DNA from: Silicimonas algicola
Lineage (GTDB): Bacteria; Pseudomonadota; Alphaproteobacteria; Rhodobacterales; Rhodobacteraceae
Direction: 5' to 3'
DNA length: 64,000 nucleotides
Assembly: GCF_003148765.1 (NCBI RefSeq)
Contig: NZ_QGGV01000004.1
Span: 1 to 64,000, forward strand
Position 1 is the first letter of the stretch; every line of letters begins with the position of its first letter. Shown one piece after another: positions 1 through 19,324 of this stretch. The translations under genes and the position numbers were made by a program. Under the pieces are notes generated by a model. It was given only the letters and a program-made list of their open reading frames with translations, was not told where the DNA came from and did not search any database.

Positions 1-101
1 TTCGTCAGCGCCGCCGTCAGTGTCGTCTTGCCGTGGTCGACGTGACCGATCGTGCCGATGTTGCAGTGCGGCTTCGCGCGGTTGAACTTTTCCTTGCCCA
101 T
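1..101 (-). CDS. tuf: Elongation factor Tu, N-terminal fragment (cut by window edge)
   Basis: Only the first 33 codons are present; the rest lies beyond the left edge. The visible start reads [20 protein letters not shown] followed by [13 protein letters not shown], which is the EF-Tu N-terminus with the G1 P-loop (GHVDHGKT). EF-Tu delivers aminoacyl-tRNA to the ribosome as a GTP complex. It follows fusA on the same strand with 84 bases between them that hold a pair of palindromic repeats, so it is the last gene of a str-type operon (rpsL-rpsG-fusA-tuf). Confidence 0.95.
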   Translation of the reverse strand, partial: MGKEKFNRAKPHCNIGTIGHVDHGKTTLTAALT

Positions 102-123
102 CTCTGGTTCCTTTTTGTCTCAC

Positions 124-180
124 GGTGCGTGCGTGGCACGCACCCTACAGGGTGGTAGGGTGCGTGGTTTCCCACGCACC
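124..180. repeat. Inverted pair of REP-like palindromes between fusA and tuf
   Basis: Two hairpin units lie head to head. Unit 1 (124-148) has a 9-bp stem, GGTGCGTGC/GCACGCACC, and a CCCTAC tail. Unit 2 (155-180) begins GTAGGG and has a 9-bp stem, GGTGCGTGG/CCACGCACC. Each is a near copy of the other in inverse orientation, which is the layout of paired REP elements. They occupy nearly the whole fusA-tuf gap and could act as RNA processing or stability structures in the transcript. There is no T-run, so a terminator is unlikely. Confidence 0.7.
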
Positions 181-185
181 GCGGG

Positions 186-2309
<2,124 letters not shown>

Positions 2310-2331
2310 CTGCCTGCTCCTTGACTCTGAA

Positions 2332-3410
<1,079 letters not shown>

Positions 3411-3439
3411 CGTATAGAGGGAGTCGCATACCCTGTCAA
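3411..3439 (-). promoter_or_regulatory. Sigma-70-type promoter for rpsL-rpsG-fusA-tuf
   Basis: On the minus strand TTGACA (3439-3434) is followed by a 17-base spacer and TATACG (3416-3411). This is a perfect -35 and a near-perfect -10 at the optimal spacing, so transcription should start near 3404. The only downstream gene is rpsL. Such a close match to consensus is uncommon in high-GC alphaproteobacteria and fits a strongly expressed operon. Confidence 0.75.
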
Positions 3440-3492
3440 CAGCACCACCCCCGACATATGGGGTGCCTTACGCCACCCCGCCAGCCCTGCGT

Positions 3493-4407
3493 TCAGATCG
3501 CCGCGCCGGGGCCTTTCACCACCTGCTTCGCGGCGAAGGCACGGCGCAGGGCGCGCTCGCGCCAGAGGGTGAAAAGCCCTGTCGCGACGACGATCGACGC
3601 GCCGACCAGGGTCATCGCATCGGGCCAGTCGCCGAAGACGAGAAAGCCGAGGATGAGCGCCACGATCAGGCTGGCATAGCGGAACGGCGCGACGAAGCCG
3701 ATCTCGCCCACGCGCATCGCCGAGACCGACGCGAGGTAGCCTACCATCACGAAAAGAACGGCACCCGTCAGAAGGCCCCAGTCCGCCGTCACCATAGGCT
3801 GCCAGTCGGTGAAAAGCGCTCCGACGCCCGAGAAAACCAGAACGCCCGCCGCCGTCGAGAAGGCGACGAGAAGCGATGGCACGTCGGGCGACAGACGGCG
3901 CGCAGCAAGGTCGCGCACCGTGACGAAGACCACCGAGGCGAGGCCGAGGACCGACCACTCGGTAAAGCCGTCGCCGCCGGGCCGCACGATCAGGTAGACG
4001 CCCGCGAAGCCGATGGCGATGGCCGCGAAGCGCTTCCAGCCCACCGGCTCTCCCAGAAACAGTGCGGCTGCCAGCGTGACCGTCAGCGGCAGGGCCTGGA
4101 GGATCGCCGAGAGGTTGGCGATCGGCATGTGGATCAGCGCCGTGATGAATGTCCAGGCGGCCGCGACCTCGGCCACGGTGCGGATTGCGATCAGGGTCCA
4201 GTCGCGGCGCGAGACGGGTTGACGCCAGGCGCCCACCGCCAGCACGACGCCCACGAGCAGGATGGTGACGCCGAGGCTTCTCAGCACGAGAAACTGGAAC
4301 AGCGGCAGCGTCTCGCCCAGCACCTTCAGGCAGGTGTCGTTGATCGTGAAGGCTGCCATGGAGGCCGACATCAGGGCCGCGCCCTTCATGTTCGCTGAAA
4401 GCTGCAC
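3493..4407 (-). CDS. EamA/DMT-family inner-membrane transporter
   Basis: Predicted permease of the drug/metabolite transporter superfamily, about 304 residues, with two EamA repeats and around ten hydrophobic helices, for example LFQFLVLRSLGVTILLVGVV and the closing MTLVGASIVVATGLFTLW. The substrate cannot be told from sequence. I chose the GTG at 4407 because an AGGGG site lies 7 bases upstream of it; the ATG at 4389 has no ribosome-binding site. The gene is divergent from the glycosyltransferase gene and its stop lies about 50 bases upstream of the rpsL promoter. Confidence 0.85.
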   Translation of the reverse strand: MQLSANMKGAALMSASMAAFTINDTCLKVLGETLPLFQFLVLRSLGVTILLVGVVLAVGAWRQPVSRRDWTLIAIRTVAEVAAAWTFITALIHMPIANLSAILQALPLTVTLAAALFLGEPVGWKRFAAIAIGFAGVYLIVRPGGDGFTEWSVLGLASVVFVTVRDLAARRLSPDVPSLLVAFSTAAGVLVFSGVGALFTDWQPMVTADWGLLTGAVLFVMVGYLASVSAMRVGEIGFVAPFRYASLIVALILGFLVFGDWPDAMTLVGASIVVATGLFTLWRERALRRAFAAKQVVKGPGAAI

Positions 4408-4537
4408 GCAAGCGCCCCTATGGTTTTGCGCAACAGGTGTCACTTTTCTGCCGCCGCCGCCAGTGAGAACCAGGCATTCCGTTGCTAGGGTTTGCGCAAA
4501 GACCGCGAACGGCGGCGCGACGACGAAGCGAGGGCAG

Positions 4538-5689
4538 ATGGCGCAAGAATCCTGCTTGCTGGTCACCACCGTCAAGGACGAGGGAGCCAACATCCTGGAG
4601 TGGGTGGCTCACCACCGGCTGTGCGGCTTCGACCGCATCCAGATCTACCAGAACAATTCCACCGACACGACGGTCCAGACCCTGCGCATCCTCGACCGAT
4701 TGGGGATCATCGAGTTCCACCAGAACAATCAGGGCGGCGACGCTTTCCAGATCCGCGCCTATCGCCGCGCGGCGCGATCCGAAGCCTTTGCCGCGGCCGA
4801 CTGGTGCATGGTGCTGGATGGCGACGAGCTGTTGAACGTGAAGGTCGGCGAGCACCGCGTCCAGGATCTGATCGCAGCATGCCCCGACACGGCCCAGACC
4901 ATCATCGTCAACTGGCGTATCTTCGGGTCGGGCGGAGAAGGGGAAATCAAGCACGACCTCGTCAGCGAGCAGTTCACCCGCGCCGAGGCGAAGACGGACA
5001 TCCTCGAACGGCTGACGGCCTTCAAGCCGCTGTTCCGGACGGACAGCTTCCGCAAGCCCGGCATCCATCTGCCGCGAGATCCGGTGGGCGGAAGCGCGGA
5101 CAAGGTCCTGTGCAACGCCTCGGGCCTCATGGACGGCGAGTTCCGCCGCAAGCACTGGCGGTCCTGCGATCCGGGGATGCGGCAGTTCGCGCAGGTGAAC
5201 CACTACATCCTGCGCGACCTGACGAGTTTTCTTGTGAAGCACGCCCGCGGCAGCGCCAATGCCCCCCACCGCGACCTTGGGCTGAACTACTGGCGGACGC
5301 ACAATCGCAACGAAGCGGTCGTCACCTCTCTCGCCGACCGCGCGCCGGCGATCCGCGACGAGATGCGGCGGCTGAACGAGCTCTCGGACGGGCGCCTGAT
5401 GCCGCTTCGCGCGCGCGCCGTGCGGCAGCATCGCCTGAGGGTCGAGGAGATGCTGAAGGACGACGCCGTCGCAGCGCTTCGTGATGCCATCCTGGCCGAG
5501 ATGGAGGCCGCGCCCGTGCCACCGGTCGAAGAAGCCGAGGTCCCTGCCTCGACGTCGCGCGCGATCGGCGTCACCCCGTTCCGCCTGCCGGACGCCGTCA
5601 AGCGTCAGGCGGTGTTCCACTCCGTCAGAGCGCCCGCGCCGGACACCGCCACGCCCGGCTCGTCTCGCAAGAAGACCGTTCGCGCCTGA
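4538..5689 (+). CDS. Glycosyltransferase family 2-like protein (Glyco_tranf_2_4 type)
   Basis: Predicted cytoplasmic glycosyltransferase of 383 residues. The N-terminus has the fold's signature TTVKDEGANILEWVAHH (10-26), the YQNNSTDTT loop and an LDGDEL metal/sugar-nucleotide motif at 93-98. The family (PF13704/DUF23-like) builds polysaccharides, but donor and acceptor are unknown. The last 90 residues are Ala/Pro-rich and look disordered. The ATG at 4538 follows GAGGG closely; frame-open sequence upstream overlaps the divergent transporter promoter. No other polysaccharide genes are nearby. Confidence 0.8.
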   Translation: MAQESCLLVTTVKDEGANILEWVAHHRLCGFDRIQIYQNNSTDTTVQTLRILDRLGIIEFHQNNQGGDAFQIRAYRRAARSEAFAAADWCMVLDGDELLNVKVGEHRVQDLIAACPDTAQTIIVNWRIFGSGGEGEIKHDLVSEQFTRAEAKTDILERLTAFKPLFRTDSFRKPGIHLPRDPVGGSADKVLCNASGLMDGEFRRKHWRSCDPGMRQFAQVNHYILRDLTSFLVKHARGSANAPHRDLGLNYWRTHNRNEAVVTSLADRAPAIRDEMRRLNELSDGRLMPLRARAVRQHRLRVEEMLKDDAVAALRDAILAEMEAAPVPPVEEAEVPASTSRAIGVTPFRLPDAVKRQAVFHSVRAPAPDTATPGSSRKKTVRA

Positions 5690-5781
5690 TCCGTGCCCAC
5701 GGCTTCAGCGGACGGCAGGACAAGCCACAGCGCCCCTCCCAGAAGGGCGGCGACGAGGGCGGTCCAGAGGGCTGTCAGCAT
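5605..5781 (-). CDS. Possible small single-pass membrane protein
   Basis: A 58-residue frame starts MLTALWTALVAALLGGALWL, a good signal anchor, and continues with a short polar tail. GGAG lies six bases before its ATG, which is better placed than for most random frames. Its 3' end overlaps the glycosyltransferase tail on the other strand by 85 bases, and no family is recognised. It could be a genuine small gene downstream of rpoC or a chance frame. Confidence 0.4.
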   Translation of the reverse strand: MLTALWTALVAALLGGALWLVLPSAEAVGTDQARTVFLRDEPGVAVSGAGALTEWNTA

Positions 5782-5871
5782 CGGTGTCTCCGGCAATTCT
5801 TGCGAAGGGATAGCTGCTGTCGGCGCGAGTTCCGTGCAGCGCCGGTGCATCCGGCACCCTCATTGGTGCAG

Positions 5872-5905
5872 CGCAAAGAAAACGGGCCCCGCCGAAGCGA
5901 GGCCC
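5872..5905 (-). terminator. Rho-independent terminator after rpoC
   Basis: Minus-strand hairpin with a 9-bp GC stem (GGGCCTCGC/GCGGGGCCC, one G-U pair), a TTCG tetraloop (plus-strand 5893-5896) and a following GTTTTCTTTG run. It lies 22 bases past the rpoC stop and closes the rplJL-rpoBC transcript. Confidence 0.9.
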
Positions 5906-5927
5906 CACAGTTTCCACGAGGGTAACG

Positions 5928-10166
<4,239 letters not shown>

Positions 10167-10197
10167 CTTCGAATCCTGTTTTGTCGGTTGCAGGTGT

Positions 10198-10257
10198 GGC
10201 GGGTGAAACCCGCCCTACCTCGACATTTTCCGGTGCGGGGCGGGGGTCACCCCGCCC
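10198..10257. repeat. REP-like palindrome pair between rpoB and rpoC
   Basis: Hairpin 1 is GGCGGGT-GAA-ACCCGCC (10198-10214) with a CCCTAC tail. Hairpin 2 is GGGCGGGG-GTCA-CCCCGCCC (10238-10257). The CCCTAC tail and inverted pairing match the fusA-tuf element, although the stem sequences differ. In the transcript they would form two GC-rich stems between the RNA polymerase genes. Confidence 0.6.
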
Positions 10258-10266
10258 GCCCGTTCA

Positions 10267-14424
<4,158 letters not shown>

Positions 14425-14603
14425 GCGCGTATGCACCTTTCGTTTTCAGGGGTCCGACCAGCCGCCGGGGTTCGGCAGTCGACCCGAGAAACAGCCGGAA
14501 CCCGACAATACCTGGCCGCCCTCCCACAGGCAGCCTCCCGTCAGGGTTCCGCACCTTAGGAAACGCAGTCGCCGAAACTGCCCTTCCTGAGACGCGGAAA
14601 GCC

Positions 14604-14657
14604 GGACCCGGATATGCCGGGTCCAGCTTGTCTTGGATGAGGGCGGACGGACCGCCC
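14604..14657 (-). promoter_or_regulatory. Two hairpins in the rplL-rpoB gap, candidate attenuator
   Basis: On the minus strand the transcript leaving rplL forms GGGCGG/CCGCCC (plus coordinates 14641-14657) and then GGACCCGG-CATAT-CCGGGTCC (14604-14624), followed by GGCTTTCC. The weak U-run suggests partial rather than full termination. In enterobacteria an attenuator and an RNase III site in this gap lower rpoBC expression relative to rplJL. The same role here is inferred from position and structure only. Confidence 0.5.
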
Positions 14658-14662
14658 CCCGA

Positions 14663-15043
14663 TCACTTGAGCTCGACTTCGGCGCCGGCCGCTTCGAGTT
14701 TCGCCTTGATGTCGTCGGCTTCCGATTTGGAGACCTGCTCCTTCACGGCCTTGCCGCCGGCCTCGACGAGGTCCTTGGCTTCTTTCAGGCCCAGACCGGT
14801 GATCGCGCGCACTTCCTTGATCACGTTGATCTTCTGGGCGCCCGCGCTCTTGAGAATGACGTCGAACTCGGTCTTCTCTTCGACAGCGGCACCGGCATCG
14901 CCGGCAGCCGGACCGGCCATCATCACCGCGCCGCCGGCGGCGGGCTCGATGCCATATTCGTCCTTGAGGATTGTTTTCAGTTCCTGGGCCTCGAGAAGCG
15001 TGAGACCCACGATCTCTTCGGCGAGTTTCTTCAGATCAGCCAT
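14663..15043 (-). CDS. rplL: 50S ribosomal protein L7/L12
   Basis: Acidic stalk protein of 126 residues. The N-terminal dimerisation helix ([19 protein letters not shown]) is followed by an Ala/Gly hinge and the C-terminal factor-binding domain ([20 protein letters not shown]). L7/L12 dimers bind L10 and recruit translational GTPases. The gene is 68 bases downstream of rplJ. Confidence 0.98.
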   Translation of the reverse strand: MADLKKLAEEIVGLTLLEAQELKTILKDEYGIEPAAGGAVMMAGPAAGDAGAAVEEKTEFDVILKSAGAQKINVIKEVRAITGLGLKEAKDLVEAGGKAVKEQVSKSEADDIKAKLEAAGAEVELK

Positions 15044-15111
15044 TTCTGTCTTCCGTTTCCTAAGATGTGTTCCAACGCGAGGTGGTTCAACCCCACGCGG
15101 GCCTCATGTCG

Positions 15112-15630
15112 TCAAGCGGCTTCCGCACGCTCCTCGATGGTCGAGAGAATGCTCGCGATGTTCGAAGCAGGCGCGCCAATGGCACCGGCGATGTTCGCGG
15201 CCGGGGAACCGATCTGCGCCACGATCTGAGCGATGAGCTCTTCCCGCGACGGCAAGTCGGCGACGGCTTTGACACCAGCGGCGTCCAGCGACGTGTCGCC
15301 CATCGCACCACCCAGGATCACCAGCTTCTGGTTGTCCTTGGCGTACTTGTCCATGACCCGGGCCGCGGCCGTCGGATCTTCGGAATAGGCGAACACGGTC
15401 ATACCCGAGAGAAGGTCCGAAACGGATGCGTTCGGCTTCCCCTGAAGGGCGATTTTGGCGAGCCTGTTCTTGGCGACGCGAACGGCACCGCCGGCGGCGC
15501 GCATCTGCGCCCGGAGGTCCGTCATCTCGCGAACCGTGAGACCCGCGTAGTGGGCAACCACCACGACGCCAGAGCTTTCGAAGATCTGGCCGAGCTCGTC
15601 GACCAATTTCTCTTTCTGGGCTCTATCCAC
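15112..15630 (-). CDS. rplJ: 50S ribosomal protein L10
   Basis: L10 (172 residues) anchors the L7/L12 stalk. It starts at a GTG (15630) with GGAG seven bases upstream and reads [17 protein letters not shown]; the [15 protein letters not shown] segment is typical. In many bacteria L10 (with L7/L12) represses its own operon through the mRNA leader, and a long leader is present here. rplK and rplA, which usually precede it, are not next to it: a divergent sensor kinase gene takes that place. Confidence 0.97.
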   Translation of the reverse strand: MDRAQKEKLVDELGQIFESSGVVVVAHYAGLTVREMTDLRAQMRAAGGAVRVAKNRLAKIALQGKPNASVSDLLSGMTVFAYSEDPTAAARVMDKYAKDNQKLVILGGAMGDTSLDAAGVKAVADLPSREELIAQIVAQIGSPAANIAGAIGAPASNIASILSTIEERAEAA

Positions 15631-16035
15631 AGTTTCACTCCAAGTTTGGAGGGGTGACCCTCCGGCTCTGCAATGCCGGGCAAGGCGCCCGACACTTCGG
15701 GTCCTTACGGGTCCGTCGCAATCGCGCCGTCGGGGGAAAGGCCCTCGAAAACGTATTCCTCTGTTCCCGTCTCAGGCAGGAATTACAGGCGCAATGCCAA
15801 CCCACCGTCTCGGACGAAATGTCGGGGGGCTACGTGACCGCAACCCCCAGACCGCCGCGTCTTAGAGCGAATCGCAGGGGATGGAAAGATCAAATGTTAC
15901 TGTGACGTCAAAGTCGCGGTCTCGTGACCGCGGCTGTGCCGCGCGTTCGCAGGACGCGAATCGAATTGTTGAGCGTCAGCATAGCGCCTACGTATCGCCT
16001 CCGCCAAGGTATGTGGGTCAGGGGGTTGCGGTCGG
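15631..16035. promoter_or_regulatory. Divergent intergenic region holding the rplJ leader
   Basis: This gap of 405 bases separates rplJ (minus) from the kinase gene (plus). Next to rplJ a stem GGAGGG/CCCTCC (15648-15663) precedes the ribosome-binding site and may be part of an L10-responsive leader. Further out are the palindromes TGACGTCA (15903-15910) and CGCGGTC-TCGT-GACCGCG (15915-15932), possible operators. No open frame here has coding features. I could not assign a convincing -35/-10 pair to rplJ. Confidence 0.4.
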
Positions 16036-17190
16036 ATGGATGTGTCGCGGAAGCTCGAGTCGTTCCCCCGGGAAATGCCGCCCGACCACGAGGTCACCCT
16101 GAAGAACCCTCGGCGCCTGGCGGCGTTGACGGCGACGGGACTGCTCGACACCGGCGACGAAGACGCCTTCGACCGGGCGGTGCGCCTGGCCACGCGGCTT
16201 GTCGGCGCGCCGGTCGGCCTTCTGTCCCTCGTCGACGGCCGGCGTCAGTTCTTCAAGGCGCACTCCGGGCTTCCGGGCGAGGTCGCGGCACGACGCGAAT
16301 CCGCCCTCAGCCATTCGCTGTGCCAGTATGTCGTCACCACCGACCGGCCCCTCGCCGTGGCCGACGCACGGCAGCACGACCTGTTGCGGCACAACCTCGC
16401 CGTTCCCGACCTGGGCGTGATCGCCTATCTCGGCGTCCCGGTCCATGCGCCCGACGGCGAGACGCTGGGCTCCTTCTGCGCCATCGACACCCGGCCCCGG
16501 GACTGGACCGAGGGTGATCTCGAAGCGCTGGCGGACATCGCAGCCTTCTTGGAGGACGTGATCGCACTGAGGGAAGCGGCGCGCGGCCGCCAGATCCTCG
16601 TCATGGAGCTGAACCATCGTGTGAAGAACATCTTCTCGATGGTAGGCGGCATGATCGGCCTCTCCTCGCGGACCGCGGGTACGGCCGCCGACCTGGCCTC
16701 GTCGCTCCGCAGCCGTCTCGTCGCGCTGTCGAAGGCGCACGACCTCGTGTTGCCGGCCGGACGCGAGGGTCAAAGGGCGGAGGCGACACTGCAGACCATC
16801 GTCACCACCCTCATCGAGCCGCATCAGAAGAACGAAAGCTCGCAGTTCGTCATCGAAGGCCCCGCGATCCACCTGGGCGGCTCGGGCACCACCAACCTCG
16901 CGCTGGCGCTGCACGAGATGGCGACGAACGCCGCCAAGTACGGCGCGCTCGGCGACCCGGAGGGCACGCTGCGCGTCTGCTGGACGGTCGAGGACGAAAC
17001 GCTGACCCTAACGTGGACCGAAGAAACAGCGAGCTCCGCGCCCGACGAAGACCTCGATGAAGGTTTCGGGTCGACCCTGATCGACACGGTCGTGCGCGGA
17101 AGCCTCGGAGGCGACGTCCGGCTCGATCGGAGGTCCAACGGCTACGTCTACACCCTGCGGCTTCCGATGGCGTCGCTGACCGAGGGCTGA
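16036..17190 (+). CDS. GAF-domain HWE-family sensor histidine kinase
   Basis: Predicted soluble sensor kinase of 384 residues. A GAF domain spans about 35-180 (GVIAYLGVPV, GSFCAIDTRPRDW). The phospho-acceptor box is VMELNHRVKN with H194, and the ATPase N-box is HEMATNAAKYG (293-303). The N-box histidine and the later WTE motif are the marks that name the HWE family. Such kinases in alphaproteobacteria sense light or other cues and often feed the PhyR general stress response; the signal here is unknown. There is no transmembrane segment, and no response regulator gene lies beside it. Confidence 0.9.
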   Translation: MDVSRKLESFPREMPPDHEVTLKNPRRLAALTATGLLDTGDEDAFDRAVRLATRLVGAPVGLLSLVDGRRQFFKAHSGLPGEVAARRESALSHSLCQYVVTTDRPLAVADARQHDLLRHNLAVPDLGVIAYLGVPVHAPDGETLGSFCAIDTRPRDWTEGDLEALADIAAFLEDVIALREAARGRQILVMELNHRVKNIFSMVGGMIGLSSRTAGTAADLASSLRSRLVALSKAHDLVLPAGREGQRAEATLQTIVTTLIEPHQKNESSQFVIEGPAIHLGGSGTTNLALALHEMATNAAKYGALGDPEGTLRVCWTVEDETLTLTWTEETASSAPDEDLDEGFGSTLIDTVVRGSLGGDVRLDRRSNGYVYTLRLPMASLTEG

Positions 17191-17203
17191 GCGTGCCCGC
17201 GGG

Positions 17204-19324
17204 CTATCTGAACGACGTGTAGGGAATATACCGAACCGGATCGCCCGGCACAATGTCGCGGGCGTCGTCCCCGATCTCGACCAGCCCGTCGGCCCAGGCG
17301 AGGCCCGAGATGCGACCGGACCCCTCGCTCCTGAAGACCTCGGCGGAACCCTCCGGCGTCATCCGCGCCCGCAGGTATTCGCGCCGCCCCGGCTTCTTCC
17401 GCTTCGAGAAGGCGGCGGGGACGGTGAATCCCTGCGGCGTCCGCCACCCTTCCCCGCCCATCAGCGCGAAGGCGGGCCGCGCGAAGATCAACGTGCAGAC
17501 AAGCGCCGCCACGGGATTGCCAGGAAGACCGAAGACCGGAACCCCCTTCCACATCCCCAGCGCCAGCGGCCGCCCAGGCTTCAGCGCGATGCGCCAGTCG
17601 CCTCGCGTGCCGGTCTCGCCCAAAAGCGCCGAGACGTGGTCCTCGTCGCCTGCCGAGGCCCCGCCCGAGGTCAGGATGGCATCCGCCGTCTTCGCGCCTG
17701 CGTCCAGCGCGGTGCGCAGGCGGTCCAGGTCGTCGGGCACATGACCCAGGTCCACCGCCTCCATCCGCCAGTCGCGCAGGAGCGCCAGAAGCATCGGCCG
17801 GTTCGCGTCGTAGGTCCGCGCGGGATCGGGTGTGGCTCCGCTCGCCACGATCTCGCTGCCCGTAGACAGGACGCCGACGCGAAGCGGACGGAACACCTCG
17901 ACCTCGGTCACCCCCGTCGCAGCCAGCAGCGCAAGCTCGGGAGGACCGAGGCGCACACAAGGGGCCAGCGCCTCGTCCCCCTCGTTCACGTCCTCGCCCG
18001 CGCGCCGAGTGTTCGCGCCCGGCTTCACCTTGCCCCGGAACGCAACCTGCCGCCCGTCGGTCGCGGTATCCTCGTCCAGCACCACCGTGTCGACGCCATC
18101 TGGCAGAAGGGCCCCCGTCAGGATGCGGATGGCGTGTCCCTCCGGCACGCGGCGTCCGTACGGCGCCCCCGCCGCGGCGCGACCCTCGATCAGGGGCAGC
18201 GTGACGTCAGCAGGCCCGAGCGCCGCGTGGGCAAACCCGTATCCGTCGACGGCAGAGTTCGCCGCCGGCGGGTTCGCGCGCCGCGCGACGGCGGACCGGG
18301 CGAGGATCCGCCCCTCGGCCCCCGCGAGCGGACGAACCTCGGCGCCAACAACCGGATGCAGCCGCGCCCGCAACCGCTCCAGTGCCTCGTCGACCGGCGT
18401 CCAGTCGATGCCGGGCGGCAGGGCGAAACAATCGTCGCGGAGCGGCGGGGGTCGCAACGGAGAATTCGGCATCGAAAGCGCCTCGATCAGGGTCGTCGCC
18501 GCGCCGGCACCTAAAATCCAGGCTTCCTCCCTTGCTTCGGGTGGCGCGTCCATCAACTTTGCAAGAATGTCCGTTCGTAATCGCGAGAGCGCCACGGCAA
18601 GCAGCGTCACCTGCGCCCTATCGCGGATTTTGTCTTCGGACAACCTTACCGCCGATTCAATGATGCCTGGCCAAATCTCGGCGAGGACGACTTGGCCCTC
18701 GTCCCAACACTGGTCGAGAGGCCATACTGTGACGCCTTCGCGACGGCGGAGTCTTGCGAGGACGGGTAGCCCAGTAAGGACCTGCCCACCGACCGTGGGA
18801 TGGAAGGCTAGTTGGAAGCAGCTGGACGCGGCCTTGGCGACGCGGTCCGTTTCTCGCTTCTCCGCAAAAGGCCCGAAGATCACACCCTGCTTCCGATAGG
18901 GTACGCCAGGAAAGTTATCCTCGCCGTGCTTGCCCCAGAACGGGCCGGGATCGGCAAACAGACAATTGATCTCCTCCGCAACTTCGAAGCGATTGTTTGC
19001 ACCATCCTCGGTGTCGGTGATGCGCGCCTCGAGCCAGTCCCAGAGGGCGAACGGGTCGTTAGACCCGGTAACGGCGGACGCAAAGCCTTTGGGGTAGCCG
19101 AAGGGGAAGTCGAACCCCGCCAATACACGTCGTCCTTCAGTGCGCTCGGCGCCGAAGGTCTGGTCGAGCCAGCGCTCCGCCTCCATGCGACTTCTGAGAT
19201 ATACGGGCTCAGCAACTTCTCCCTGCCGGACCACACCCGCCCAAATCGCATCCTTTTGAGGACGCTTGGACTTCGCGCGGCCCGCCGACCAGTCCACGAC
19301 GATGAAGGTATCGAACCCCCTCAC
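17204..19324 (-). CDS. moeA: MoeA-type molybdopterin molybdotransferase fused to an N-terminal DUF429-like domain
   Basis: 706 residues in one frame. Residues about 295-706 are a complete MoeA: NSAVDGYGF, LTGALLPDGVDTV, GANTRRAGEDV, LSTGSEIV, TSGGASAGDED and FGLPGNPVA. MoeA inserts molybdate into adenylylated molybdopterin. Residues 1-285 are unrelated: VVDWSAG (D11), GFDFPFG (D72), AEIWPG (E216) and later acidic residues suggest an RNase-H-like fold similar to DUF429, but function is unknown. The GTG start overlaps the mobB stop (GTGA). DNA coding for the N-terminal part (18472-19324) is visibly poorer in G+C than the MoeA part, suggesting a separate origin. HK ends 13 bases away, convergent. 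Confidence 0.88.
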   Translation of the reverse strand: MRGFDTFIVVDWSAGRAKSKRPQKDAIWAGVVRQGEVAEPVYLRSRMEAERWLDQTFGAERTEGRRVLAGFDFPFGYPKGFASAVTGSNDPFALWDWLEARITDTEDGANNRFEVAEEINCLFADPGPFWGKHGEDNFPGVPYRKQGVIFGPFAEKRETDRVAKAASSCFQLAFHPTVGGQVLTGLPVLARLRRREGVTVWPLDQCWDEGQVVLAEIWPGIIESAVRLSEDKIRDRAQVTLLAVALSRLRTDILAKLMDAPPEAREEAWILGAGAATTLIEALSMPNSPLRPPPLRDDCFALPPGIDWTPVDEALERLRARLHPVVGAEVRPLAGAEGRILARSAVARRANPPAANSAVDGYGFAHAALGPADVTLPLIEGRAAAGAPYGRRVPEGHAIRILTGALLPDGVDTVVLDEDTATDGRQVAFRGKVKPGANTRRAGEDVNEGDEALAPCVRLGPPELALLAATGVTEVEVFRPLRVGVLSTGSEIVASGATPDPARTYDANRPMLLALLRDWRMEAVDLGHVPDDLDRLRTALDAGAKTADAILTSGGASAGDEDHVSALLGETGTRGDWRIALKPGRPLALGMWKGVPVFGLPGNPVAALVCTLIFARPAFALMGGEGWRTPQGFTVPAAFSKRKKPGRREYLRARMTPEGSAEVFRSEGSGRISGLAWADGLVEIGDDARDIVPGDPVRYIPYTSFR

